Source: Stieleria varia (GTDB taxonomy: Bacteria > Planctomycetota > Planctomycetia > Pirellulales > Pirellulaceae). From it: a DNA stretch of 64,000 nucleotides. The notes under the pieces are model-generated. The model had not been told where the DNA came from. It did no database searches and worked only from the letters and a program-made list of their open reading frames with translations. Both the position numbers and the translations under genes were made by a program. Of the stretch, positions 18,736 to 27,370 are shown in pieces; the first letter of the stretch is position 1, and each line of letters begins with the position of its first letter. The stretch is from assembly GCF_038443385.1 (NCBI RefSeq), contig NZ_CP151726.1:4836001-4900000 (forward strand), in the 5' to 3' direction.

Positions 18736-18894
18736 ACAACGCAACACGACTAAATCAGCAACCACCGGCGGTGTTCGCTACGCTCGACCGCCGCTACCAT
18801 CTGGGACCATTTCATGGTCCGCTGGCGCTTAGCCGCTGAGGCGAATGCGAGGGAGCAGGCCTGTCTGCGCGAGTGAGTGATAGGGACTGGCAAA

Positions 18895-18941
18895 ACGTTT
18901 GGCGGGGCACGCTATCGACTTGGAAAGTCGAGCGACGATTG
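18895..18941. repeat. 47-bp dispersed hairpin element, copy 2
   Basis: This matches 13553-13599 except for two positions that together preserve base pairing in the CGACTT-gga-AAGTCG stem. It lies about 30 bases past the stop of the peptidase gene ending at 18971. Confidence 0.75.
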
Positions 18942-18970
18942 GCCAGTCACAGACCCACGGCGTTGTGGAC

Positions 18971-20827
18971 CTACTCCGCACTAGGCATCAATGCCGTCTG
19001 CAGTGCTTCCTTTCCCCCGACCACGGGCAAGGACAGCGTGGTCTTGTTGGGGTCGATCGTTAGCTTGGTTCCCGGCTTGGGATGCAGCGTGAACTCCTTG
19101 TCACTCGAAAAGATCATCAGACCGATCTTTTGGCCGGCCGGGATGACTTGATCATCCGGCTGCAATGCGAAGGAGACATCGTACAATCGACCCGGCTCCA
19201 ACGGAGCACTCTTACGAATCGATTCTTGATTCTGAGGGTCCGCCCAGCCACGTGTGATGATGTTGTCCGTGATCTTGGCATCCTTTTTGTCGTTCCACGG
19301 CAGTGAAACCATCCAGACCGACAAGTTGGCCGCGGGTTGATCGCAAGCCATTCGCACGGTGATCTTGGGTGTACCCGAGAGATGCAAGTCCGTCGTCAGT
19401 TCCGGCGTCACATAGATCAACCGGTGCTGTGTCGATTCTGCTTTGGCCAACGATGCACCGTCGAACGAAAAGTTGTCGATCAATGTCTCAAGGGGCTGCT
19501 CGGATGGAGCCTCCATCGACAAGGTGCCTTGTCCGGGGCTGCCGGCGATCATGTGAACTGGGACGTGCTGAGAATCGGGGTGAGGATAATCGACGTACGA
19601 CGTGGGGTTCTCGCGTTTATCGGATTCACGAACGATCCAAGATTTGGGATCCTTTTCGACGTCGTTTTGCACTCCGTGCAGGTATCGAGTGAACCAACGG
19701 TTCATCAATTTCATCGGCGGAGGACCACCGTGGCCACCTTGATGAAAGAAGACTTGGCAGGGAACGCCTTTTTCTTTGACGGCTTCGTAGATCCGCACGC
19801 TGTGTTCGGGAACGACGTTCCAATCGTTGAAGGCGTGGGCCATCAAAACGGCCGCTTTGAGTGGTTGGAGATCGTTGAGGTAATCACGCGAAGCCCAGAA
19901 ATCGTTGTAGTCGCCCGTCTCGCGATCCAAGTTCTTGAGCATCAGTTCGTCACGGACGTTGCAATCGCAGTAATCCCGGTTGGCCTCCAGTCCGCTATGG
20001 ATGAACTCGTACAAGACATCAATGTCTTCGCCCATGTAGCCGCCTGGGTGACGGACCAGACCGTTGGATCGGTAATAGTGATAGTACGACGTATTGGGTG
20101 CCACCGGAATGATGGCTTCCAAACCATCGACGCCGGTGGTGGCTGCGGCCAAGGGGATCGTGCCGTTGTAGGACGTGCCTGTCATGCCGACTTTGCCCGT
20201 GCTCCAAGTCGCATGAACGGGCTGGCCACCCTCTGGCTCTGAGAATCCTTTGCCTCGACCGCACAGCCAATCGATGACGGCTTTCGGGGCCAACGATTCG
20301 TTGTCTCCACCGACCGTGGGACATCCTTGCGAGAGCCCTGTCCCGGGCGATGAGGAATGGACGACGATGTATCCGCGTGGCACCCAATCCTCTGTGTGCG
20401 ATTTGGAAATGATGGGCCGTGTGCCGGTTCGCTTGACTGGCGGCGCGATCTCCCGTTTGGGTGGCGTTGCCCCCAGTTCTTGACGAGGCGACCAGAAATA
20501 TTCGTCGCCCGACACGCCGACGCCAGCGAAATAAGGGCTTGAGACATAGACCACGGGCAATTTCAATCCCTCAGTCTCCGTCTGCGCCGGTCGCGTCACA
20601 CTGACGTGCATGCGATCCGGCTTGCCGTCGCCATCGGTGTCGAATTCGGTTTCCACCCACAAATCGTGTCGCAGCCAGTACGCGGGATCCTTGAACGCCT
20701 CGACCACCTGGGCCTCCCCGTCCTTGAACACCGGCCCGACCGGCTCACCGTCATCCGCGACCGAGCTGCCGACGTGACAACAAAGAACTCCAAGAAATAG
20801 GAAACAAATCAGGTGCGTGGATTTCAT
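18971..20827 (-). CDS. Secreted S15-family Xaa-Pro dipeptidyl-peptidase
   Basis: This 618-residue alpha/beta hydrolase has a signal peptide (MKSTHLICFLFLGVLCCHV, cleavage near SVADD). The catalytic Ser lies in GKVGMTGTSYNG, the GxSYxG nucleophile elbow of PepX/cocaine-esterase enzymes. Supporting segments are PRGYIVVHSSSPGTGLSQG, AHAFNDWNV (Asp) and QGGHGGPP (His). The C-terminal half (HLSGTPKITVRMA and LMIFSSDKEFTLHP) is the jelly-roll domain PF08530. Family knowledge: releases Xaa-Pro dipeptides, or hydrolyses esters in related enzymes. A periplasmic or extracellular role in peptide scavenging is inferred. Confidence 0.85.
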   Translation of the reverse strand: MKSTHLICFLFLGVLCCHVGSSVADDGEPVGPVFKDGEAQVVEAFKDPAYWLRHDLWVETEFDTDGDGKPDRMHVSVTRPAQTETEGLKLPVVYVSSPYFAGVGVSGDEYFWSPRQELGATPPKREIAPPVKRTGTRPIISKSHTEDWVPRGYIVVHSSSPGTGLSQGCPTVGGDNESLAPKAVIDWLCGRGKGFSEPEGGQPVHATWSTGKVGMTGTSYNGTIPLAAATTGVDGLEAIIPVAPNTSYYHYYRSNGLVRHPGGYMGEDIDVLYEFIHSGLEANRDYCDCNVRDELMLKNLDRETGDYNDFWASRDYLNDLQPLKAAVLMAHAFNDWNVVPEHSVRIYEAVKEKGVPCQVFFHQGGHGGPPPMKLMNRWFTRYLHGVQNDVEKDPKSWIVRESDKRENPTSYVDYPHPDSQHVPVHMIAGSPGQGTLSMEAPSEQPLETLIDNFSFDGASLAKAESTQHRLIYVTPELTTDLHLSGTPKITVRMACDQPAANLSVWMVSLPWNDKKDAKITDNIITRGWADPQNQESIRKSAPLEPGRLYDVSFALQPDDQVIPAGQKIGLMIFSSDKEFTLHPKPGTKLTIDPNKTTLSLPVVGGKEALQTALMPSAE

Positions 20828-20941
20828 CGGCTGGTCAAACGGGGGAACGAGAAATGCAAAGAAATGCGGGTCGCGGATCCGCTATGATAGACGCTCCTGA
20901 TCGTCTTGAAACTGACGTACCCCACCGGAGCATGCTGAGTC

Positions 20942-22246
20942 ATGAAAAACAACCGACGCGAATTCCTCGCTGACACCTCGAAAATGGTCGCCGCCACGGC
21001 AGCCGCTTCCGCTTTGATGGGCACGCCGCAGTCGCAAGCCGCCCAATCGAGCCAATCTGCCAACGACCGGATCAACTTGGGCGTCATCGGAATCGGGCCA
21101 CGATGCCGGTACGATTTGGCCGCCATGCTGAACCTGGACGACATTCGATGTATCGCGATCGCCGACGTTCAACAGAGCAGGCGCGACGTCGGTAAGAAAA
21201 TGGTGGACGATCATTACGGTAATACCGAATGCCAATTGCATCAAGATTTCCGCGAACTGTTGGATCGATCGGACATTGATGCCGTGTTGATCGCGACAGG
21301 CGACCGCTGGCACGCCGATGCATCCATGCTGGCTGCCCAAGCGGGCAAAGACGTGTACAGCGAAAAACCCTGCGGCATCACGATCGAAAAATGCCAACAA
21401 CTCGCCGACACCATGCATCGCGAGAAACGTGTCTTTCAGGCGGGGACTCAACGCCGAAGTGTGCCGAACTTTCAACAGGCGGTGAAGTTTGCCCACGACG
21501 GAAAGCTTGGCAAACTCCACACCATGCATGCTTCCGTCTATATTCCCGAGCTGGATAACACTTGGTTGCCTGCCGAGCCGACACCGAAGTCCGACGTTGT
21601 GGATTGGAACATGTGGCTAGGCCCAGCCCCGTGGCGTCCCTTCAATCAAAAATACGTGGACGGTCGCTGGCGTGGCCAATGGGACTTTGACTCCGGCGCC
21701 CGCCTGCTGGACTGGGGCGCACACACGGTCGATCTGTGCCAATGGGCCAACCAAGCCGACGATACGATGCCGCTGGAATACGCGCCTTCCGAAAACGAAA
21801 TCGTTTGCACTTATGCCAACGGTGTGAAACTGGTCATCGACTTCCTCAAGGATCCCTTTGGAGAACGCTCGCCGCACTACGTCACTCGGCTGGGAACCTG
21901 CCCTGTTCGTTTCGAAGGCACCGAGGGCACCGTCGAAACGGGTGACTCTGGCGAATTGGTGGTGTCCAGCGAGTCACTCAAAAAGGAACTGCCGGACTCA
22001 GAAAAACGTGTTCGGGGATTAGATGTCTCCGCACACGCGAGAAATTTCTTTGACTGCATGCGTACACGGCAGGCCACCGCAGCGAACGCCGATGTGATGC
22101 GGCGTTCCCACATCGCCTGTCATGCCGCCGCCATCGCTTGGGTACTGGGGCGGAAACTCACCATTGACCCCAATACGGAATCCTTTGTCGGAGACGAGGA
22201 AGCCAACCTGATGCGGTCACGCCCGTCGAGAATGTGGCACAGTTAG
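20942..22246 (+). CDS. Tat-exported Gfo/Idh/MocA-family oxidoreductase
   Basis: This 434-residue protein begins MKNNRREFLADTSKM with the RR motif and an Ala-rich h-region, a twin-arginine signal for export of folded cofactor-bound proteins. The Rossmann part has LGVIGIGPRCRYD, IAIADVQQSR, DAVLIATGDRWHA and KDVYSEKPCG with the conserved EKP. The substrate domain carries WNMWLGPAPWRPFN, WDFDSGARLLDWGAHTVDL and a late HxxC-like segment. This is the planctomycete expanded type with a WxxWLGPAP motif, common near sugar-catabolism genes. The substrate is unknown. It lies divergent from the S15 peptidase. Confidence 0.9.
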   Translation: MKNNRREFLADTSKMVAATAAASALMGTPQSQAAQSSQSANDRINLGVIGIGPRCRYDLAAMLNLDDIRCIAIADVQQSRRDVGKKMVDDHYGNTECQLHQDFRELLDRSDIDAVLIATGDRWHADASMLAAQAGKDVYSEKPCGITIEKCQQLADTMHREKRVFQAGTQRRSVPNFQQAVKFAHDGKLGKLHTMHASVYIPELDNTWLPAEPTPKSDVVDWNMWLGPAPWRPFNQKYVDGRWRGQWDFDSGARLLDWGAHTVDLCQWANQADDTMPLEYAPSENEIVCTYANGVKLVIDFLKDPFGERSPHYVTRLGTCPVRFEGTEGTVETGDSGELVVSSESLKKELPDSEKRVRGLDVSAHARNFFDCMRTRQATAANADVMRRSHIACHAAAIAWVLGRKLTIDPNTESFVGDEEANLMRSRPSRMWHS

Positions 22247-22355
22247 CCCCATTGGTTGACAAAGATACCCCTTTGCAGCAAGTCCACTTCGGGTTAATTC
22301 AGTTACCCAAGGTGAACTGATGCCACGGGAACGAGAAAATGTGGCTCGAAAGAAT

Positions 22356-22416
22356 CATAACCCGACGCGTTAGCAAGGGATAACGGCAAAATCCCTCGCT
22401 AACGCGTCGGGTTATG
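22356..22416. repeat. 26-bp hairpin CATAACCCGACGCGTTAGC
   Basis: CATAACCCGACGCGTTAGC followed by AGGGAT pairs with ATCCCT and GCTAACGCGTCGGGTTATG, with single bulges and a nine-base loop. It lies 110 bases past the oxidoreductase stop and could serve as its transcript end, but no T-run follows. Confidence 0.65.
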
Positions 22417-22472
22417 AAGTGATCTTAATTCGTTACCGCTGAACAAAGTCGGTAACATTCATGAACATGCTC

Positions 22473-22531
22473 CATGAGACGAACTTCCCGAGCACGTACG
22501 GTTCACGCAACCAGCTCGGGAGTTTTCTCAT
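22473..22531. repeat. Hairpin containing ACGTACGGTTC loop
   Basis: CATGAGA, AACT and CCCGAGC on the left pair with GCTCGGG, AGTT and TCTCATG on the right, leaving a loop with GCACGTACGGTTC. That 13-base string is identical to the 3' strand of group II intron domain V, but the matching 5' strand is absent. A TTTT follows the inner stem, so a weak terminator is another reading. Confidence 0.4.
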
Positions 22532-22841
22532 GTAGACTCCGATTGGAGCGATTGGAAAGCCGCTGCATGCTGGCAGCAGCAATCGTCGACACCTTGGATG
22601 TCAACGATGACGGACGTGTGAGCTGAAATTGATTTAGACACCGACTCGATCGATAGACAGACCCAGTTGGACTTCACCCGCGACCTGTACTTGGCATTAC
22701 AAGCCGAATTAGCTGGCAGAATCGCGAGTCGAGCTGGTATTTGCATCGTCTCCAATCATGGTCGATTCATGATCGCAGCACTGACGCTGGGCTGTTCAAA
22801 AGGATGGGTTGTATGGGGATTGGTAGGCGCAAGTTTTCTCT

Positions 22842-23022
22842 CTACGCCGAAGGCGTTTAACAACATAGCCCAGGGTTAAAGCCGTCATTCGCCTTGTCGA
22901 ATGACGCTGCAACCCTGGGTATAGATAACGTCCGCATCAGTTTTCAACCCAGGGTGGCGGTCCCACTCGTTACACTCGCGGGAACCTTACCCTGGGCTAT
23001 GTTGTTAAACGCCTACGGCGTA
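22842..23022. mobile_element. R3 MITE-like element with 36-bp terminal inverted repeats
   Basis: The left end (TACGCCGAAGGCGTTTAACA, continuing ACATAGCCCAGGGT) is mirrored at the right end (ACCCTGGGCTATGTTGTTAA, continuing ACGCCTACGGCGTA) with one or two mismatches over 36 bases. The 180-base interior contains two more CCCAGGGT motifs and no coding frame. Related CCCTGGGCTAT motifs occur at 28740-28800. No transposase is nearby, so it is non-autonomous. Confidence 0.7.
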
Positions 23023-23200
23023 TCTTCCAAATGGAGGAACAAAACTGGCGAATTGAAGCTGCATGTCAAGACCAACGTTTTTACAGCCCAGTTCTTGGAC
23101 GTGACAAAGCCCTAGTCACCGTCGGCCGATACTCATTGCTCCAACGGACAAGAGCGACCGGACTACGTTTGATTCCCTTCACAAATCTCAAGCCAAAACC

Positions 23201-23872
23201 TTACCGCTCATCGCATGCGATCGAAATCACGATCGGGTCGAAGCCGCAACGCCATGAGATTCGTCGGTTCGGCTTGATCCCCCGTGCGGAGAGGCAGATG
23301 GACATTCCAAGGAATCGTGCGACGGCGTATCGGCCCAGTTCCTGATCGACAAACGACCGGTGCGCCCTCGCAGACGCGAGATTCAATGGATTGATTGCTG
23401 CGGCAAATTGCTTTTCTGAATCAGAGTTCAAAACAGCCGCCAACAGGCTTCGGTAGACACCCCTGCGGCGATGCGATCTGGCGACCCTGGCCGAGTACAG
23501 CCAACGTGTATTGTCTGACAATTGGAAACGCAATCCCAGTTCGGGTTCGTTGAAACAAGTGGAGGCGAGCCACAAACCGCCGATCGTATCGCTGTTGTTC
23601 TTGGCGATCCAAGCGACCGCGTCTGGGGGCGGCATGGAGGCGGTTACTCTTGCAGCATCATCGATTTCATCCGCCTTGGCGATTTGAAAAACGTGATCTG
23701 ACTGGTACTCGTCTTGGACGTCACCCGACTTCGGTGGTTTGAGCCGATAGATTCGGAACACCTGGAATCGAAACAACCATGGAGGGACGACACGATTGAA
23801 TGCGATTCCGACCAGAAACAGGAAACCTCGCGAGCGTACCCGCGAAATCAAGCCGCTGATGCCGCGCGACAT
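23201..23872 (-). CDS. GNAT-like N-acetyltransferase
   Basis: This protein has about 223 residues. The segment WLYSARVARSHRRRGVYRSLLAAVL fits the GNAT acetyl-CoA loop (V-x-x-x-x-R-R-x-G-h/A), and INPLNLASARAHRSF fits the following Asn/helix motif. The first 40 residues are basic with a hydrophobic patch (GFLFLVGIAFNRVVPPWLF) that may contact membrane. A TTG at 23911 would overlap the upstream gene by 8 bases; ATG 23872 is chosen. It follows a small membrane-protein gene on the same strand and is probably co-transcribed. The acceptor is unknown. Confidence 0.6.
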   Translation of the reverse strand: MSRGISGLISRVRSRGFLFLVGIAFNRVVPPWLFRFQVFRIYRLKPPKSGDVQDEYQSDHVFQIAKADEIDDAARVTASMPPPDAVAWIAKNNSDTIGGLWLASTCFNEPELGLRFQLSDNTRWLYSARVARSHRRRGVYRSLLAAVLNSDSEKQFAAAINPLNLASARAHRSFVDQELGRYAVARFLGMSICLSARGIKPNRRISWRCGFDPIVISIACDER

Positions 23873-23903
23873 GGATTGTCGTCGATCGACTTGGGTGCCG
23901 CGT

Positions 23904-24374
23904 TCATGCAAGTCGCAACGCCAATACTGCGGCGGTCAGCGCAGCGCCGGACGAAACAGTTAGCAACACCAGCGCGGCGCCTGCACAGCCGGACTTCTTT
24001 TCCTGCAGCAAGCTGGCTGGCAATTGATCACCCATTCGCTCAATCAGTGCGTCGATGAAGCGAAGCGATTCCTTGAGGTTTTGCCCGGAGTGAGCACGGT
24101 ACAAATGGATCGCAGCGAGCTTTTCACCTTTCTTGAGCTGATCCAAAATCTGGTCCATCTGCTCATCGCTCAATTCATCCGCCTGGATGCCTTCCGTAAG
24201 CGAGTCATGACCTTCCAAATTGGAATCTCGCTGTAGGTCTTCGACGAAGCTCTTGGCTTTGGAGAGCGAACTGCCCGTGATGTCCATGTGCATCTTGATA
24301 GCGCCCAGCTTTCGGCCGGCTCTCAATTCATCCCGTAATTGATCGATTTGACCGGGCGAAAGTTCATTTGCCAT
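23904..24374 (-). CDS. Membrane-tailed protein with two L7/L12-CTD-like modules
   Basis: This 156-residue protein has two similar segments. Residues 14-46 contain GRKLGAIKMHMDITGSSLSKAKSFVEDL and about 82-112 contain KGEKLAAIHLYRAHSGQNLKESLRFID. Each matches the helix-turn pattern K-x-x-h-I-K-x-h-R-x-x-T-G-x-x-L-x-x-A-K-x-x-V-E of the ribosomal L7/L12 C-terminal domain, preceded by a DQL/DQI helix. A C-terminal hydrophobic segment (CAGAALVLLTVSSGAALTAAV) would tail-anchor it. Function is unknown; the L7/L12 CTD fold also occurs in non-ribosomal bacterial proteins. It lies immediately upstream of a GNAT gene. Confidence 0.65.
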   Translation of the reverse strand: MANELSPGQIDQLRDELRAGRKLGAIKMHMDITGSSLSKAKSFVEDLQRDSNLEGHDSLTEGIQADELSDEQMDQILDQLKKGEKLAAIHLYRAHSGQNLKESLRFIDALIERMGDQLPASLLQEKKSGCAGAALVLLTVSSGAALTAAVLALRLA

Positions 24375-24424
24375 GACTGGGGTTCCTTGATGGGGCAGGC
24401 TGAGTGGTGTTGACTTTGATGAAG

Positions 24425-25327
24425 TTACGATACGACTGTGGCCGTGAATGCATGTCCGTTCTTGGACGTGCCGTTCGCCATCGAACCTGGTTCAAAATGG
24501 CTACGACGGGCGACACCGATTGCGAATGCTTTGGTCTCTGACACTTGGGCGATGCTGGTCAAACGCCCCACCAGTTTTTCATCGACAAAGACTTCGCATT
24601 CTGGTTGCACGTCCCCGTGGTCGACCGACCAACGGACCAAACATTTTTGTACCTGTCCCAATGCGTCCAAGCGTGCAACGGTCTCCTGGCCGAGATAGCA
24701 ACCTTTGGTAAAAGAGATCGCGTCGGGACGGGACGCTTCCTGCGGCAAATTCTTGTCATCGAAATCAATGCCGTGCCACGGAAACGCCGCCAGCGTTCTG
24801 GCGAAATGAAAATCGCGATCATCGCCGATGGCATTGGCCGAATCTGAATCGGTCCACTCCAACGATACGCCTTCGGAGACCAGCCAGACCCTGGTTTCGC
24901 TGCCCAACCAGCCGACGCAATGATTCTCGATCGTTGGCGGCGGATCCAGGTCTTGATCTCCAATGGTGACAAAGACCTCGAAATCGTTGTCTCGGATCGT
25001 AGCGACGGCGTCTTCGCGGATGGTGTATCGATCCGCATGATCGACGATGGCCTGGGATTGACCGTCAGCACCGATGAGTCGGAAACCGTTCTCGATTCGA
25101 CAAGCATACACGTGTCCCAACGTCTTGCCTTTGACATCCGTAATGAATGTCTCGACGTTTTGGCCGACCGACAGGTTCTTGATCTGATTCGTGGTCAGAT
25201 TGTGCAGGATGGTCTCCGCATCCTGGCCCAATAAGTCCACGATGGAGAGAGAGCTGAGGCGAAAGATTTTTCTGGAGGACATGGATTGTTTCAAGCAGGA
25301 ACGGGTTAGCGATCGGTCGTGTGTCAC
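24425..25327 (-). CDS. ygfZ: YgfZ/GcvT-type folate-binding protein
   Basis: The protein is about 285-300 residues. It belongs to the GcvT-fold YgfZ group, which uses tetrahydrofolate to support iron-sulfur cluster repair and MiaB-type tRNA modification. The diagnostic motif FTKGCYLGQETVARLDALG (K-G-C-Y-x-G-Q-E) is intact, and the N-terminus LLGQDAETILHNLTTNQIKNL with ITDVKGKTLGHVY fits the family. A GTG at 25327 overlaps the stop of the histidine-kinase gene (GTGA), suggesting coupling; the ATG at 25282 is an alternative start without a clear ribosome site. Confidence 0.88.
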   Translation of the reverse strand: MTHDRSLTRSCLKQSMSSRKIFRLSSLSIVDLLGQDAETILHNLTTNQIKNLSVGQNVETFITDVKGKTLGHVYACRIENGFRLIGADGQSQAIVDHADRYTIREDAVATIRDNDFEVFVTIGDQDLDPPPTIENHCVGWLGSETRVWLVSEGVSLEWTDSDSANAIGDDRDFHFARTLAAFPWHGIDFDDKNLPQEASRPDAISFTKGCYLGQETVARLDALGQVQKCLVRWSVDHGDVQPECEVFVDEKLVGRLTSIAQVSETKAFAIGVARRSHFEPGSMANGTSKNGHAFTATVVS

Positions 25328-27135
25328 AGCAGCGTGGGGGCGCCGTCACCGTCGGTACCGTGATCTTGCTGTGGGGGCAATGTCAAGCGAAAGCGGCTGC
25401 CGGTGCTCCGATCATTGGGCATGATCTGGATCGTGCCGCCGTGCTCTCGCATGATTTTTGCGCTCACAGGTAATCCAAGTCCGGTCCCACGGGCACCTTT
25501 ACGCGACTCGAACAACGAAAAGATCTTTTCACGATCCTCTGGCGCGATCCCAGGTCCGTTGTCGATCACGTCGACATACCAGCCCAACTCGGAATCAAAA
25601 CCGGTTTGGATCTCCACGGTGGGCGGAGGTGCTTCGGCAACGACCATGCCCGAATCGCCGTCCCAGTGAAAGTCCGTGTCGGCGTTCTCGTCGTTCAACC
25701 TGCCGGCGGCAGCATCGATTGCGTTGGTGACCAAGTTCAAGACCGCTTGGTGCAACGCATCGGGATCAAACTTTGCGGTCGGCAGTTCGCCGGAGATCTG
25801 CGATACCAGTTTGACGCCCATTTCGCTGGCTCGCGTCTTCATCAGCTCGGCAATTTCGCCGACCATGTCGTTCAGATCAGAATCGACCTTCTGGGGAACA
25901 CGCTCTTTGGAGAACGACAGCATGTCCATCACCAAGTTGCTGATTCGCTCTTGGTTTCGGTCCACCATCGACCAACCGCGTCGGACCGCATCGGTATCGT
26001 TTCGTTCCAAACCGGCTTCGATCAAATAGCTGCCGCCGCGGATTCCTTGCAGGATATTTTTCACGTGATGAGAAAGCGTTGCGATGGTCTGCCCCATCGC
26101 CGCCAACCGTTCACTTTGCACCAGCGCCGAGTAATACGATGTGTCTTCGATTGCCAATGCGGCTTGGTGGCCGATTGCGGTGATCAACCGCAAGTGATCG
26201 TCGGTAAATCGCGGGCGTGCTCCGCTGCCGATCAACTGACCAGGCGGAGTATAGGTGTCGATGTAAAGTGCACCCACAATGTCGTAACGACCCTGCAACG
26301 GCACACACAAGGCTTCCCGAACGCCACCTTGGACGATGGACGCGGCGGAGTCAAACCGCACATCGTCTTTCGCGTCGCTGGTGCGGACCCCTTCCTTGCG
26401 TTCCATCACATAATCGAGAATCGTGTGGCTAATATTGATCGGTCCCCGTTGTTGGGAGTCGAACGCGACGTGATCACGGTCACAACGTCCGGCTGGGCGA
26501 AGCTGACCGGTTTCGTTGTCACGTAGCATGATGCATCCCCGATCGGCTTCGACCCAGTCAAATACCAGACGCAGGATTCGGTTGAGCAGTTCGTCCAAAT
26601 CGTCCGTCCGGCCGACGGCAATCGCGGTCAGGTACATGACTTCCAGAGATCGATCCGCATCACTGGTCGGCAAGGAGGAAACGGAGCTTTCGGAATCAGA
26701 CGCGTTCGATTCATTTTCGCCCACTGAGGTAGCGTTGTTGCCCAAGAGGGGTTGGCTGATCGACGAGACGATCCGACTGGCATCGGCGTGCCCTTTTTGC
26801 AAAACGATATCAACACCATGCGCGGCATTCATCGCTGTGGGCTGACCGGTACCGGTGAAGATCATCATCGACGAGCCGATCTCGATGCGATCGCCGCTCC
26901 GCAACTGCCGACTGGTGATGCGAGCACCGTTGACTTTCGTGCCATTGCTGCTGGACAAATCAGCCAGAACACACTCGCCGGTGCCGGCAATTGCGATCTC
27001 CGCGTGATGCCGGGAGGCTTCGGAATCCAGCAATTGGATTTCATTGGATGCTTCGCGACCGATGCGCACCAGCGCCCCCGAAAGCACATGATGCTTTCCT
27101 TGATCGCGACCGCGGACGACGTAGAGTGAGGCCAT
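25324..27135 (-). CDS. FHA-GAF sensor histidine kinase
   Basis: This 603-residue cytosolic protein from ATG 27135 shows three modules. The FHA domain spans about 1-100 (VRIGREASNEIQLLDSEASRHHAEI, then LSSSNGTKVNG). The GAF domain spans about 190-345 (DRGCIMLRDNETGQL and ALCVPLQGRYDIVGALYIDT). A HisKA-like helix with LSHHVKNILQGIRGGSYLI leads into the HATPase domain (NLVTNAIDAAAG, DNGPGIAPEDREKIFSLF, GTGLGLPVSAKIMREHGG). Family knowledge: FHA binds phosphothreonine, so the kinase may read Ser/Thr-kinase signals common in planctomycetes. There is no response regulator beside it. Confidence 0.9.
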   Translation of the reverse strand: MASLYVVRGRDQGKHHVLSGALVRIGREASNEIQLLDSEASRHHAEIAIAGTGECVLADLSSSNGTKVNGARITSRQLRSGDRIEIGSSMMIFTGTGQPTAMNAAHGVDIVLQKGHADASRIVSSISQPLLGNNATSVGENESNASDSESSVSSLPTSDADRSLEVMYLTAIAVGRTDDLDELLNRILRLVFDWVEADRGCIMLRDNETGQLRPAGRCDRDHVAFDSQQRGPINISHTILDYVMERKEGVRTSDAKDDVRFDSAASIVQGGVREALCVPLQGRYDIVGALYIDTYTPPGQLIGSGARPRFTDDHLRLITAIGHQAALAIEDTSYYSALVQSERLAAMGQTIATLSHHVKNILQGIRGGSYLIEAGLERNDTDAVRRGWSMVDRNQERISNLVMDMLSFSKERVPQKVDSDLNDMVGEIAELMKTRASEMGVKLVSQISGELPTAKFDPDALHQAVLNLVTNAIDAAAGRLNDENADTDFHWDGDSGMVVAEAPPPTVEIQTGFDSELGWYVDVIDNGPGIAPEDREKIFSLFESRKGARGTGLGLPVSAKIMREHGGTIQIMPNDRSTGSRFRLTLPPQQDHGTDGDGAPTLL

Positions 27136-27370
27136 GACAGCAGCATAAATCAGCGGCTTCGGCTGGACCACCCAAGATTGATTTCAGCCGATGCCAATTT
27201 ATGCCGATTGAAGGGATTACAAGGGGGGCGAGCCGGTCGCGAAACGACGTGCGCTTGCCAAAAAGACAAGTTTTACGCTTGCCAACTACCACGTTTTGGC
27301 TCGGCATCGCGGAAAAATCCCGCCTTGCCCAGCGTTCTCACACGACCACTCGCGTTCGACGGATCGAATC

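Larger units (their letters stand above)
18192..18970. other. Repeat-rich intergenic region
   Basis: Nearly 780 bases between gnd and a convergent peptidase gene carry no gene. In order they hold a long GTCATGC/GCATGAC palindrome, a degenerate R1 hairpin, an R2 inverted-repeat element, an R1 forward/reverse pair and the second copy of the 47-bp hairpin element. Confidence 0.7.
22247..23200. other. Long non-coding stretch with structured repeats
   Basis: Over 950 bases lie between two convergent genes. Small frames exist but show no signal peptide, domain or biased composition. The region holds three inverted-repeat structures (22356-22416, 22473-22531, 22842-23022). The remainder, about 22540-22800, shows nothing I can identify. 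Confidence 0.55.
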
